Origin: Adiantum capillus-veneris
Lineage: Eukaryota > Streptophyta > Polypodiopsida > Polypodiales > Pteridaceae
Assembly: GCA_014529385.2 (NCBI GenBank)
Contig: CM043958.1
Coordinates: 83,696,525-83,760,524, forward strand
DNA length: 64,000 nt
Direction of reading: 5' to 3'
In this document: positions 46,754 through 57,578 of the stretch, in pieces
Position numbering within the stretch: the stretch's first letter is position 1
Layout: every line of letters begins with the position of its first letter
Program-made: the position numbers and the translations under genes
The notes under the pieces: model-generated
What the model was told of the DNA's origin: nothing
Databases searched by the model: none
The model's input: only the letters and a program-made list of their open reading frames with translations

Positions 46754-47219
46754 AGAAGAGATAGTTTGGATAACACCTGATATTGGAGTGCAGCGAGTTC
46801 TTTAAGGCATTGGTATGCCAGTTGGAGGTGGACTCCAAAGGTTGAAGACGTGTATTTGGCACTGATAGAATATAGGGAAGGTTATAAAAAAGCTCCTTTT
46901 CTTCAATAGTTGTCTTGGTCAAGAGATCAATGCCATTAGCAACAAACTTAGATGCAATGATTTTACTGCAGAGTTTGTATCTAGACAACCCTTCATAATT
47001 TTTGTAAGTTTTTGGATGTATGCAAGCCAGAGGTGGAGGATTCTGTCGCCGATGAGAGGTTGAGGCAGAAGAATAACTGGAGGCCCGAGAATCACGTTCA
47101 ATGAATTGCATCTGGTAGACGGGTTTTGCCAAGACAGAAGTAATTTCTTTCTTAGATCTAGATCGACTTAGGAACTTATCTTGATCAGTGGATCCAAACC
47201 GCTGAATGTTCAACGGCAC
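46641..47219 (-). pseudogene. Pararetrovirus region downstream of the movement protein, copy 1
   Basis: A 192-residue frame, Ser/Arg-rich near its start (SRSRSKKE, SSYSSASTSHRR). It is identical in length and sequence pattern to the frame at 49124-49702. I recognise no domain. By position it is the C-terminal extension of the movement protein part of the viral polyprotein or the linker to the coat protein. Confidence 0.6.
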
Positions 47220-47362
47220 TGGTTGCTGAACTTCATTTAACAGGGTTTAGAAATATCTAGTTTCCATTCGGAGGGAAACTCCACTTCTTGCCAGCTCACC
47301 ATTTCAAACGATGTTCCCTGAGTGGTGTCATCCACTTTCATAACAATATTTTGTCCTTTGGT

Positions 47363-47933
47363 CTAAGATGCATCTTCTCTCAGGTAGCTAGATTTATAAA
47401 CAGAGGGAAGACAGGTGTTGATAGTTCTAATGATCATTCGATAAGCTATTTGCAAATGACCTGAATTATGTTTAAGATCTAGGCCATTAGTTTTGATCAA
47501 CAGAGAAATGACTTCATCAAAATATTTATCAGTAAGGCTGCAAGGGAAGTTTGGAAACCATTTAATGTATATAGGAACGTTGGATGGGCTTCCTTGTAGA
47601 ATGCTGATGGTTTGATCAAGAAGATTTTTGTGCCTAGTATTTAACAAGGCTCCAATGCATGAAACATTAAGACAAAGGTATTATACCAACATCTATATAT
47701 CCACTATGCACAAATTGATGACCTTTTCTCAATGCTTTGTTTCTAGACTTGACAAGTTCCTCAAAGAAGTGGATTATGTGATTATTGGGATCACTATCCC
47801 TAATTGTTAACTTTCCATGGGTTTCATGATACAGTGTATTAGAAGAGAGGGCAAATACTTTGTTATGTTTGTACACTTGAGAAGTAGAAACCTTTGGTAA
47901 ACTCCATTTTCCAAATGGATTTGTTTCTTCTAA
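47363..47933 (-). pseudogene. Pararetrovirus movement protein, copy 1
   Basis: Frame one (to 47667) ends in HSGYIDVGIIPL, the conserved core of the caulimovirid (30K-type) movement protein. A frameshift follows directly. The second frame (47647-47363) continues with the usual PIYIKWFPNFPCSLTD and ending segments. These proteins widen plasmodesmata. The N-terminus is lost at 47933, where a 36 bp filler and host DNA begin. The break makes it non-functional. Confidence 0.8.
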
Positions 47934-47969
47934 CATCTCTTGAAAAAGTAACCCGAGTGGCACAACCAC
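47934..47969. other. 36 bp filler at a viral/host junction
   Basis: Sequence between viral repeat copy 1 and the captured host piece that matches neither the viral leader at 50417 nor the GRDP gene at 31194. It keeps the frame open on the - strand. Filler of this size is typical of end-joining or template-switch junctions. Confidence 0.6.
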
Positions 47970-49027
47970 TTGATATGCAATCTTTGCTTGACTCTTCAAT
48001 TCAATTTTTCCTCTAAACATGGTACTTGTACTGTTCTCTTTTATCCAATTTCCCCCAAGTGAGCTTGGCGCCCCTCTCTTTGGTGAAGCTTTCCACCAAT
48101 ACTGGTAAGGCAACCTTTTTCGTGATGTTGAAGCACACATATCCTCAAAGATGATAGAGCCTAGTTAGCATAAAAAAGAAAACCTTACAATGTGAGTTCT
48201 TTACCAAGTACGTTTTCGCCTTACCAGAAGAAAAATACACTACCACAAACACTTTATGAAATGCAAATCAACAAAAAAAACCCACCCCATTCGTCTGACA
48301 ATCGGCTTTTCTTTTTTTTCGCACTTTTCTTTCTCAGCCTAGCTGTGGTCTCTAGACCCTTCATGTCTAACACAGAAAGTGCGATAACATTTGACAGCAA
48401 TAGTACAAAAGCAACATTTTCTTCAGCTGACACCTGCATGAACCAGAACTCGTGGGAACAACAAAATTCAAGGCTTCAGTGGGACATGGGCTACAGAATC
48501 ATCCAAGGCAAGAGATTACCTCCATAGTCCCTGTCTTCCAATTCAAGAGTGCAGTAGCCCTGCCCTGGGGCGAGCCCGCCAAGTTATGACGTACGACAGT
48601 AACAAAGCCTGCCTCTTCCTCCTCAACACCATTTACCTCATACTCGAGCCGTCTTCCACAAGCAAGAACAACCTAAGAAATTACAAGCTGCAAGTTTGTA
48701 AATTATTGCTCCAAAAAATATAACAAGATTATCAAGATAGGAATTAGATGCCATCGGTCTCAACTGTCATTTGTACTAGGAAAGTCAAAAGAGCAATGGG
48801 AAAAACTTGCATAAGAATCTGCTAGGCAACTTGACAAGAGATAGTTTTCAAACAATCAGGATAAGCATGTCAAACCCACACATTTGCATAGTCTTATGAG
48901 CATACGATCACATGAAAGAGCTTCCAAGTGCCTGTCAGGTCATTACTAGGGGGATTAGTTCACCAGGAAAAAGCACAGTGGAAGGTTTCCTCAGAGGTCC
49001 AAGATATAACTCATCAATGGGTAGGCA
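47970..49027 (-). pseudogene. Captured 3' fragment of the GRDP gene
   Basis: Matches 31195-32250 at a constant offset of 16775 with no indel and few substitutions. It includes the start of the last exon, two more exons (equivalents of 31658 and 31897) and the introns. The piece was therefore copied from genomic DNA, not from mRNA. It lacks the glycine-rich end and all upstream exons. The right junction has 2-3 bases of microhomology (gca) with viral DNA. Confidence 0.95.
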
Positions 49028-50416
49028 AAGGGGGACATGTCGGGTGGAAAGTGTGTTACTGACTCAATCACTGATTCGTGAAGGACAGTCGAGAACATCC
49101 TTGGGAAATCTTTATGATTAGGGCTACCAACAAAATTGATTACCTGCTGTAAATTCTCTTTGTTGTTCCTCAATGATTTTTTCTTTACCCTTGTTATCAA
49201 GAGGAAATACCCCCCGTCGGAGTAGGAGACTGACAAAGAAGAGATAGTTTGGATAACACCTGATATTGGAGTGCAGCGAGTTCTTTAAGGCATTGGTATG
49301 CCAGTTGGAGGTGGACTCCAAAGGTTGAAGACGTGTATTTGGCACTGATAGAATATAGGGAAGGTTATAAAAAAGCTCCTTTTCTTCAATAGTTGTCTTG
49401 GTCAAGAGATCAATGCCATTAGCAACAAACTTAGATGCAATGATTTTACTGCAGAGTTTGTATCTAGACAACCCTTCATAATTTTTGTAAGTTTTTGGAT
49501 GTATGCAAGCCAGAGGTGGAGGATTCTGTCGCCGATGAGAGGTTGAGGCAGAAGAATAACTGGAGGCCCGAGAATCACGTTCAATGAATTGCATCTGGTA
49601 GACGGGTTTTGCCAAGACAGAAGTAATTTCTTTCTTAGATCTAGATCGACTTAGGAACTTATCTTGATCAGTGGATCCAAACCGCTGAATGTTCAACGGC
49701 ACTGGTTGCTGAACTTCATTTAACAGGGTTTAGAAATATCTAGTTTCCATTCGGAGGGAAACTCCACTTCTTGCCAGCTCACCATTTCAAACGATGTTCC
49801 CTGAGTGGTGTCATCCACTTTCATAACAATATTTTGTCCTTTGGTCTAAGATGCATCTTCTCTCAGGTAGCTAGATTTATAAACAGAGGGAAGACAGGTG
49901 TTGATAGTTCTAATGATCATTCGATAAGCTATTTGCAAATGACCTAAATTATGTTTAAGATCTAGGCCATTAGTTTTGATCAACAGAGAAATGACTTCAT
50001 CAAAATATTTATCAGTAAGGCTGCAAGGGAAGTTTGGAAACCATTTAATGTATATAGGAACGTTGGATGGGCTTCCTTGTAGAATGCTGATGGTTTGATC
50101 AAGAAGATTTTTGTGCCTAGTATTTAACAAGGCTCCAATGCATGAAACATTAAGACAAAGGTATTATACCAACATCTATATATCCACTATGCACAAATTG
50201 ATGACCTTTTCTCAATGCTTTGTTTCTAGACTTGACAAGTTCCTCAAAGAAGTGGATTATGTGATTATTGGGATCACTATCCCTAATTGTTAACTTTCCA
50301 TGGGTTTCATGATACAGTGTATTAGAAGAGAGGGCAAATACTTTGTTATGTTTGTACACTTGAGAAGTAGAAACCTTTGGTAAACTCCATTTTCCAAATG
50401 GATTTGTTTCTTCTAA
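49025..50416 (-). repeat. Viral repeat V, copy 2 (1392 bp)
   Basis: Second copy of 46542-47933. This copy is continuous with the viral leader on its right (50417-50659), so it is probably the one in the original order. On its left it breaks into the captured host piece. Confidence 0.95.
49124..49702 (-). pseudogene. Pararetrovirus region downstream of the movement protein, copy 2
   Basis: Same 192-residue frame as 46641-47219. In this copy the following viral frame is cut after about 60 residues, where the sequence enters host DNA at 49025. Confidence 0.6.
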
Positions 50417-50467
50417 TTCCGCATTGTTAGATAACAACTTCTTGAAGGAAGATATAATCATTGCCAT
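49846..50467 (-). pseudogene. Pararetrovirus movement protein, copy 2 with its N-terminus
   Basis: Begins at a Met near 50467 (MAMIISSFKKLL) after the leader and runs to the same HSGYIDVGIIPL core. It then has the same frameshift near 50150 as copy 1, and continues in the frame 50130-49846. The shared frameshift shows that the lesion predates the duplication. The start codon choice rests on the position after the leader and on the absence of an upstream frame. Confidence 0.8.
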
Positions 50468-50659
50468 AATGAGTATTGAATTATGCCTAAGAGATGGCTA
50501 GCTCTCTAGGGTGTCAATGGATTGCGGATACGCAAAGCACTAGATAGTAGAGTAAGTGGAGTCTGAAAGAGCTGACTATGTCTGTGTTTAAGCGTCACCA
50601 AGCCTAGTGACAACGATGAAACAACAAAAGAAGCTCCAACCACAAAATCTAGGCAATCT
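50468..50659 (-). promoter_or_regulatory. Pararetrovirus leader, 3' part
   Basis: Noncoding viral sequence between the inserted chromovirus and the movement-protein start. Its other half lies at 57497-57566 on the far side of the insertion. Confidence 0.6.
50655..50659. repeat. Probable target site duplication, left (AATCT)
   Basis: Pairs with AATCC at 57497-57501, one mismatch. It flanks the outer ends of the inserted chromovirus. Confidence 0.55.
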
Positions 50660-50807
50660 TGTAAGGTGCAACGGAATGAATGTTGTTCTTTCTCAAGATG
50701 AGTGTTCCATGTTGTGCTCAAGGTTCCTTTTTGTTCTGATGGAAGGGAGAGCCTTCCGTTCTTAATAAGAGAGTGCTATGATCATAAACAAAGTGAATGG
50801 ACACTGT
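50660..50807 (-). repeat. Inverted copy of the LTR's last ~148 bp
   Basis: Reverse complement of about 50932-51079 and of 57349-57496. It begins TGTAAGGTG, the complement of the LTR end ...ACCTTACA. With the direct arm it forms a palindrome with a spacer of about 125 bp. Confidence 0.9.
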
Positions 50808-50810
50808 GTG

Positions 50811-51079
50811 TGCAATCAATAGTAGACCACTCTCGCCGACGAGAGTGGGCCCTTCGGAAGAGGGTTTTACAACCGTCTTGTTGTCGTATTTCTCTTCTCT
50901 CTCTATCTCTCAGTCTCATACACTTGCATGCACAGTGTCCATTCACTTTGTTTATGATCATAGCACTCTCTCATTAAGAATGGACAGCTCTCCCTTCCAT
51001 AAGAACAAAAAGGAACCTTGAGCACATTATGGAACACTCATCTTGAGAAAGAACAACATTCATTCCGTTGCACCTTACA
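50811..51079 (+). repeat. Partial 5' LTR (last ~270 bp)
   Basis: Matches 57226-57496 from gtgcaatcaatagtagacc to the ACCTTACA end, with about 5% differences. The PBS follows immediately. Confidence 0.9.
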
Positions 51080-51080
51080 T

Positions 51081-51092
51081 TGGTATTAGAGC
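51081..51092 (+). promoter_or_regulatory. Primer binding site, tRNA-Met variant
   Basis: TGGTATTAGAGC, one base different from the usual TGGTATCAGAGC; the change still allows a G-U pair with tRNA-Met. The host pararetrovirus carries the identical variant at 57567-57578. Confidence 0.85.
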
Positions 51093-51424
51093 TTTGGCAA
51101 TGTTTTGTATCACTCAAGGAAAGAACCACAAGAATCACAAGACTTTTTTTTTGCTTGTTGTGGTCGCACGAACCCAAGTTCGCTTGGGCGTGTCGATTCC
51201 TAATCGTGTTTTTGAAGAGTGATAGCAATCCCAAGAAAGAAGGGCTTGTCCAGTCTCCCCTTGTGCCTCTTTTCACTCATTGAGAGCGGACCGTGCACTT
51301 AGCGGCCGGCCAATCGACCTGAGGTGGGAAAAAGCAACCTTGGTGTGACCGCAAGGCCGCCAAGGGGTGCGCCCGCGAAAAAGAGCACAATTCGGGTGAA
51401 GAGAAGATCCTTCTCGAACACAGA

Positions 51425-51535
51425 TTGCAAGCAAAAGAAGACCCTCAAGAACCTCAAGACCTCAAGACCCTCAAGAACCCAAGAACCCAAGACCCACAAG
51501 AACCCAAGTTCCTCGTGAACTTAAGAACCCAAGAT
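51425..51535 (+). repeat. CAAGAACC minisatellite in the leader
   Basis: About ten imperfect short units (caagaacc, caagaccc) between PBS and gag. The function is unknown and any frame across it is a product of the repeat. Confidence 0.8.
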
Positions 51536-51681
51536 CACAGTGCATGGTCATCACCCGAAGCGGAATGGATACTTCACACACAGGTGATAAGCATGGGAGT
51601 GGCGAAGAGGAGTTTTTCCCACCAGGAGTTTTTCTCGACCCTCCCCCTTCTCCATCTACGCCATGAATCGTACCAAATCCT

Positions 51682-52638
51682 ATGGAGGCGATGGTCAAGT
51701 CGATGATGAACATGATGGCACAACAACAAGAAGCGAACCGCGAAGCGGCTCACGTTGCACTGGCACAACAAGAAGCGACTCGCGTTACACTGACACAACA
51801 AGAAGTGACTCGCATTGCTTTGGAACGCGAGCACGACGAAAGAAAAGATAGAAAAGCATTAAAAAAGGAGGAAGCCAAAGCAAGACGAGCGGCCTTGGAG
51901 GCCGATCGTGAGGTTCAAAGAGCAACCTTGGAGGCCGAGCGTGAGGCTCAACGAGACCTCCACACTCAAGGATTGGTTCGACAAGTACTTGCCTCGAAGT
52001 CTGAACCAGCCAAAGATCGTGGGAGTTTCTCAAGTGGCGCAAGCCACGATGCGGATTCCAACAACCCAGTCACAGAGAAGTTGACTTTCAGTAAGTATGA
52101 TGGTAAGATGGATGCTACGGTTATTCATTCTTGGTTGCATCAATTTAATGCTTATTTTGCGACAACTAAGAAGACAAAAAATAGCAAAGTCTTGACGGCA
52201 GCTATGTACCTTGCCGGTGATGCCATCAATTGGTACCACGCATGGCAAGAGGCACAGTTAGCCGCGCACCTAGAGGAAGCCAACGAATTGACGCCCCTTT
52301 CCTTCAATTGGGCTGATTTCCAAGACAAGCTCAAGGCGCGGTTTATGCCACCTCAGTATCTAGCACGATTGAAGGATGATTGGCACGCTCTCAAGCAAAA
52401 TGGTATGCCGGTTATGTCTTTCTCTAATCGTGTTTTGCAGCTCGGCACTCAATTACGCAAATCGGATGCGGAGCGCAAGGAGGCATTCCTTTATGGATTG
52501 GACGAGTATATCAAGTATGATGTGGAGGTACTTGATCCAATCGATCTCAACAAGGCAATAGCGATTGCTCTTGCACAGGAGATAAAGCACAACAAGGGAA
52601 AGCCTAAGGAAAACAAGACTTCTCAAGGAACCCCTTAG
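51682..52638 (+). CDS. Gag of the second chromovirus
   Basis: 318 residues. The N-terminus is a charged coiled coil with short internal repeats (AQQEATRVTLTQQEVTR; LEADREVQR and LEAEREAQR). The gag core follows (HSWLHQFNAYFATTKK, AMYLAGDAINWYHAW, FMPPQYLARLKDDWHALKQ), as in chromovirus capsid domains. It stops at a TAG at 52636-52638. The matching downstream part with the zinc knuckle is in the same direction but behind further stops. The frame up to the stop is intact. Start chosen at the first Met of the open frame; upstream frames contain the minisatellite. Confidence 0.8.
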   Translation: MEAMVKSMMNMMAQQQEANREAAHVALAQQEATRVTLTQQEVTRIALEREHDERKDRKALKKEEAKARRAALEADREVQRATLEAEREAQRDLHTQGLVRQVLASKSEPAKDRGSFSSGASHDADSNNPVTEKLTFSKYDGKMDATVIHSWLHQFNAYFATTKKTKNSKVLTAAMYLAGDAINWYHAWQEAQLAAHLEEANELTPLSFNWADFQDKLKARFMPPQYLARLKDDWHALKQNGMPVMSFSNRVLQLGTQLRKSDAERKEAFLYGLDEYIKYDVEVLDPIDLNKAIAIALAQEIKHNKGKPKENKTSQGTP

Positions 52639-53420
52639 AATGCTCAGAACACGTAGAATGGTAAGAACGATAAGAATGGTAAGAATGCTAACTCTTCTAG
52701 CCCTTCTTCCTCTAATTCCTCGGAAAAGAACTCTAACAATGAATCTAAGGGTAAAGCTAAAGCACCTGCAAAACCTAAGCTAACCCCACATGAAAAAGAT
52801 GCACAAGGAATTGTAGGAGGATACATCAAGGCTGAAGAACAAGTGATTTATGCTAAGGAAGGTAGATGTTTTCAATGTCATGGCAAGGGTCAAATTAAGA
52901 AGGCTTGTCCTAAGATAGCCCCACCTAAAGAACCAAAGGCACCCACAGCAACCACAAGCACCTTAGAGAATCAAGCTGAATCTTCTCATGTCTTTGAAAC
53001 ACACATTGATGAGTCTCTCATGAAGTGTTATGGTCATGTAAAGGGTCAGCGTTTTATCATATTGTTTGATCCAGACAGTATGCATGATGTGATTAGTGCC
53101 TCTCTTGTTGAGAGAGCCCGCCTAGAGGTTAGTCAGAAATCTCCTCTCGAGGTTTTTGGCTTCGCTCCTGGTATGGACTTACTCATCACGAAAGAGTGCC
53201 TTGATGTGATGTTTACCGTTCAACAAGCTGCTTCCATCGGAAATTTCTTGTGTCTCCTCTCTCAGGATGTGATATGCTTTTGGGCATAAGATGGTTTCGT
53301 GAGCATAACCCTCTCATTGATTGGGAGGCTAACACTCTCACATTAAATGCCAAAACTGACTCTCCCCTCGTCATTCGTGCTGAAGAGGGCTTGCATTCTT
53401 TGCCTCTCATCTCTCATGTG
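52639..53420 (+). pseudogene. Nucleocapsid and protease of the second chromovirus
   Basis: An Asn/Ser-rich linker with stops is followed by the zinc knuckle CFQCHGKGQIKKAC (His of CCHC changed) and a protease segment, ILFDPDSMHDVIS. The usual D-S-G is changed to D-P-D-S there. A frameshift follows near 53265. These changes make an active protease unlikely. Confidence 0.8.
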
Positions 53421-53559
53421 TAGATAAAACGTGAACTACGACAAGGAGCACAAGTGACATTCATTTATGCTGCTCCAGTTTCCCAGAGCATTCTCCAGCT
53501 AAGTATTCAGATTTTTTCACCAAGTTTAAACATCTCTTTTTGCAGGATGATCTTCCACC

Positions 53560-56333
53560 TCGTCTCCCACACGAGTGGCCGGAGGACCATCGCATCGAGC
53601 TTATGGAAGGGGCACAGCCAGTCAGTAAGGCTCCCTATCGTTTGAACAAGACACATGAGGAAGAGTTAGAGTGACAACTCACGGAGTTGGTGGCTAGAGG
53701 ATTCATACGTCCTAGTGTAAGTCCTTTTGTTGCTCCTATTTTGTTTGTTCGCAAGAAGGATGGTTCGTTTCATTTGTGTGTTGATTACAGGGCATTAAAC
53801 AAGATGACCGTCAAGAACAAGTTTCCGATGCCTCACATTGAGTATATCCTAGATAGGCTCAATGGGGCAAAGGTTTTCAGCAAGGTCGATCTCAAGAGTG
53901 GATACCATCAAGTATGGGTATTCAAAGGCGACATCTTCAAGACCGCTTTTCACACCGAGCGAGGGCAATGGGAGTATATTGTTATGCCTTTTGGATTGAC
54001 AAGTGCCGTGGGTACATTTAATCGTCTCATGGTAGGTGGTTTCGGCGATATGGTCGGTGTATGTGTGTTCATCTTTGTGGATGATATTCTCATTTTTTTT
54101 GCATCGTGGGAACAACATAAAAGAGATGTCAAAAGGATACTAACCCATTTGGATGAGTGTCAGTTGTACATTGCAGCTAAGAAGTCTGAATTTTTTCTTA
54201 TTGAAGTCACTTTTTTGGGTTATATCATTTTTGCAGAAGGCGTCAAGCTAGACCCCGCGAAGGTGGAACAGGTTCCTAATTGGGATTTTCCCAAAACTAC
54301 ATATGATGTGCGTTCTTTTCTCGGTTTATGTCAAGCATATAGTTCGCACATAGAGAATTTTGCACGCATTGCTGCACCTATGGCTAATGTTTTGAAAGGG
54401 GTAAAGTCTTGCCATCAGCACGTAGACTTGCCCGAAGCAGCCATTGAGGCTTTCGCAGCTCTCAAGGTTGCGGTGACAGAAGCACCATGTCTTATCCTTG
54501 CCTCTTGCGAGCGTTGTGCTTCAGCAGCATGGTCGTCCTGTAGCTTTCCTTAGCCGGAAGCTCAATAGTGCAGAAAAGAATTATTCAGTTTATGATAAAG
54601 AACTTTTTTCTGTCATTCACTCTCTTAAGCATTGGCAGCATTTTCTTTATGGTAGAGAGTTTACAATTCGCACAGATCATCAAGCCCTCAAGTGGCTCCA
54701 GCCTATGCCTAGTGCACATTGGAGTGATCGCCAAGCACAATGGTCACAATTTTTTGAGCAATTTGGAGGTTTGTTTGAGTATGTTCCTAGAAAAGCTAAC
54801 CCTATTGTTTGCAGATGCATTGAGTCGCAAAGGACAGATTTTGGCTCTTGAGTCAAGATCCACATTTTCTATTCAGGGTGAGTCTTTTGACAGTATAAAG
54901 AATCACTATGCGGATTCTAAGTTTGGTAAGCATTGGTTGCAGGCTCTTGCTTCCCAAGGGCCAAGCAACTATCTCATTCATGATGGTTTATTGTATTTTC
55001 ATCAACGTTTATGTGTGTTGCCCTCTCTCAAGCCAACCATATTGCATGATGCACATGATTCTCTCACGGGTGGGCACAGGGGAATGAACACCACTTTGGA
55101 AAAAATAGAAAGATTCTTTTATTGGCCTAAAATGCGAAAGAATGTGTTTCGTTATGCCACACAGTGCACTATGTGTCAAAAAGTAAAAGCTTCTCGGGGT
55201 AAGCAGCAAGGCCTCTTGCTTCCGCTGCCTATTCCTGATGGACCTTTTCAAGATATTACTATGGATTTTGTGACTAACCTACCACCAAGTTTGCATTCAA
55301 GGAACACTCAATGTTTGACAATTGTTGATCGTTTCAGCAAGTTTTGCATGTTGATTCCTTATAAAGCCACAATCACGGCACAAGATGTAGCACGGTTGTT
55401 CATTAAGCATTGGTACCCCCTCTGTGGTTTGCCAAAATCAATTGTTTCAGATAGGGATGTTAAGTTCACGTCCAATTTTTGGCGCGCACTCTTTGAAAAT
55501 TTTGGCACTAAGTTGAATTTTTCATCGGCTTTTCATCCACAGTCAAATGGTCAAACAGAAATTTACAATCAATTGGCTTTTGATGTTTTAAAGTCATATG
55601 TGCATGATTAACAGTCTCAGTGGGAGCTCTATCTCCCATTGGTTCAGGCTATTTTGAATGAATCTTTTTCTTTTGCTATTGGTCGAACTCCGTATGAGGC
55701 AGCCTTTGGCCGTCCGTTCCAGTCACTTTTGACTCGCTCGGTCAGTCAAATGCCTGATGCCAATGTTGAAAGTCATTCATTGGATGAGATTTCTGAGAAT
55801 GTGAAGCTTCGATTAAGCAAGGCTCATGAATGTTATTCACGGCAGGCTAACAAGCATCGTCAGGAGGCTTCGATCAAGGAAGGAGATTGGGTATATCTAA
55901 GAATCATGAAGCAACGTCTTAAGCAAGTTGGAAAGAAGTGTCCCAAGTTGTCTTTTCGTATGTATGGTCCATTTCCAATCATTAAAAAGATAAATGAGGT
56001 TTCAACGAAATTAAGTTGCCCAACTCATGGTCAATGCACAACGTTTTCCATGTTTCTTGGTTGAAAGTGTTTCAGGGAACACCTCCAAAGGACATTTTGG
56101 AAGAAGACAAACCGGAGATCATCGATGAAGCTGAAGTCATGGAGCCGAAGCAAGTGTTGTTGCATCGATTTCAACATGGTTCAAAGAAGCAAGTAAGACA
56201 ATACTTTTTGAAGTTCAAGGATCAAGGGACCCACGAAGCGGTATGGGTCGACGAAGAGTTTTTCAAGGATTATCCAAAGTTGTTGGCAGACTACAAGGAA
56301 GCCATGCAGCTAGGTACCAGTACCTCACTTTAA
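53560..56333 (+). pseudogene. RT, RNase H, integrase and chromodomain of the second chromovirus
   Basis: RT in 53687-54553 has [28 protein letters not shown] and [10 protein letters not shown] frameshift near 54510 leads to RNase H (frame 54498-54851, DHQALKWL). Another near 54800 leads into integrase (frame 54568-55611): HHCC finger with CTMCQK, TMDFVTNLPP, SDRDVKFTSNF and HPQSNGQTE, then a TAA at 55609. The frame resumes at once (55639-56064) with the integrase C-terminal domain. After one more shift near 56020 comes a chromodomain-like end with VRQYFLKFKDQGTHEAVWV. At least five lesions are present. Confidence 0.9.
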
Positions 56334-56344
56334 AAAGGAGGGGA
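56332..56344 (+). promoter_or_regulatory. Polypurine tract of the second chromovirus
   Basis: AAAAAGGAGGGGA immediately before the 3' LTR start TGTCACGTGACAC. Confidence 0.9.
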
Positions 56345-57496
56345 TGTCACGTGACACATCCAACCCTATGTGTCCGTGGACAAGCTACTTGATAACAGGG
56401 TTCCGCCAGTCCAGTCAGTCTAGATTAGAAGTGATCTGGCACTTTTGTGAGTCTGTTCGCAGATTGTGCATGCCCAGACAGTTAGTGAAGATCCATATCC
56501 TCTGGTTGCACACAGAATGATCATAAGCATTCTCATCAAAATCCATCAGAATCCTTCAAGGGAATTTTCCAGTGCATTTAGCCTATTTTTATTATTTTTG
56601 AGATTTTTCACTTATTATTTTAAGTGACTTTTGTTGGAAAGTAGGTAGGGCAGATTGGGTAAGATAATATTAAGCAAACCAAGGTTAGCACTATTTGGCA
56701 GATGAGCAAGGAGAACACAGGCCTTCAGCGACAAATTCCCTCTCTCTCAGCAAGACTCTCTCACCTTGGGCGATTTCCCTCAAGTAGACAGCCTAGCATT
56801 TTTCATCCTCATCGCCTAGCCTCCTTCACTTGGCGTTTCCAGCACAGCATCACCGTCGGACCATCACAAGACATAGAGTTTTCAAAACATCATCATCGCC
56901 AAGCATCATCCAACCTAGCGTTTTTCATCCAGGTATGGTCTGCTGTTGTAGATCTCAGCATTTGGTGATTTTTAGTAGGTGATTTTCAACCCCTTTTCCT
57001 AGCCATTTCAGCCCCACAGTAGCAACATATTTTCAGCCCTAAAGACCAGCAAAATCAACGTTTTCCATAGCGTTTTCAGCCATAACAGAATTCAGCTAGC
57101 AGCGTTTTTGGATAGCAGATAAAGAGTAGCAGATTTCAGCCATAGCGTCGGTCTCGCCATCCCTGTCGTCGACATTGACCTAGCCTAGACTTGCATCAAT
57201 CACATGCATTCAGTTTGTACCAGTTTGTGCAATCAATAGTAGACCACTCTCGCCGACGAGAGTGGCGCCTTCGGAGGAGGGTTTTACAACCATCTTGGTG
57301 TCATATTTATGTTCTCTCTCTATCTCTCAGTCTCATACACTTGCACGCATAGTGTCCATTCACTTTGTTTATGATCATAGCACTCTCTCATTAAGAACAG
57401 AAGGCTCTCCCTTCCATAAGAACAAAAAGGAACCTTGAGCACATTATGGAACACTCATCTTGAGAAAGAACAACATTCATTCCGCTACACCTTACA
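56345..57496 (+). repeat. 3' LTR of the second chromovirus
   Basis: 1152 bp, TGTCACGTGACAC...ACCTTACA. Its last 270 bp match the partial 5' LTR. The next five bases, AATCC, resemble the left flank AATCT. Confidence 0.92.
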
Positions 57497-57578
57497 AATC
57501 CTCACAAGCACTCAGAGTTTACTAGTGATACCTCTCACGGTTAATCATACTCAATAAGCATCCATGGCTCTAATACCA
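57497..57578 (-). promoter_or_regulatory. Pararetrovirus PBS and start of leader
   Basis: The - strand reads TGGTATTAGAGC at 57578-57567, the tRNA-Met primer site that marks position 1 of caulimovirid genomes. About 70 bp of leader follow before the chromovirus insertion. It lies downstream of the polymerase end and of the TATA box, as in the circular viral map. Confidence 0.75.

Larger units (their letters stand above)
46542..47933 (-). repeat. Viral repeat V, copy 1 (1392 bp)
   Basis: Matches 49025-50416 at a constant offset of 2483 bases, with no indel seen and only rare substitutions (for example near 47461/49944). It covers the start of the viral movement protein region through to the beginning of the next viral segment. 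Confidence 0.95.
50660..57496 (+). mobile_element. Second chromovirus, with a rearranged 5' end
   Basis: Inverted LTR end, partial direct LTR, PBS, gag, protease, RT, RNase H, integrase, chromodomain, PPT and a complete 3' LTR of 1152 bp. Pol is broken by several frameshifts and stops. Viral leader sequence flanks both sides, with a near-perfect 5 bp duplication, so it inserted into the pararetrovirus. The 5' LTR lacks its first ~880 bp, replaced by an inverted copy of the LTR's last ~148 bp. Confidence 0.9.

Noticed and set aside
51299-51360. GC-rich stretch with gcggccggcc as possible vector contamination
   Set aside because: It is continuous with the chromovirus leader between PBS and gag and shows no vector backbone.
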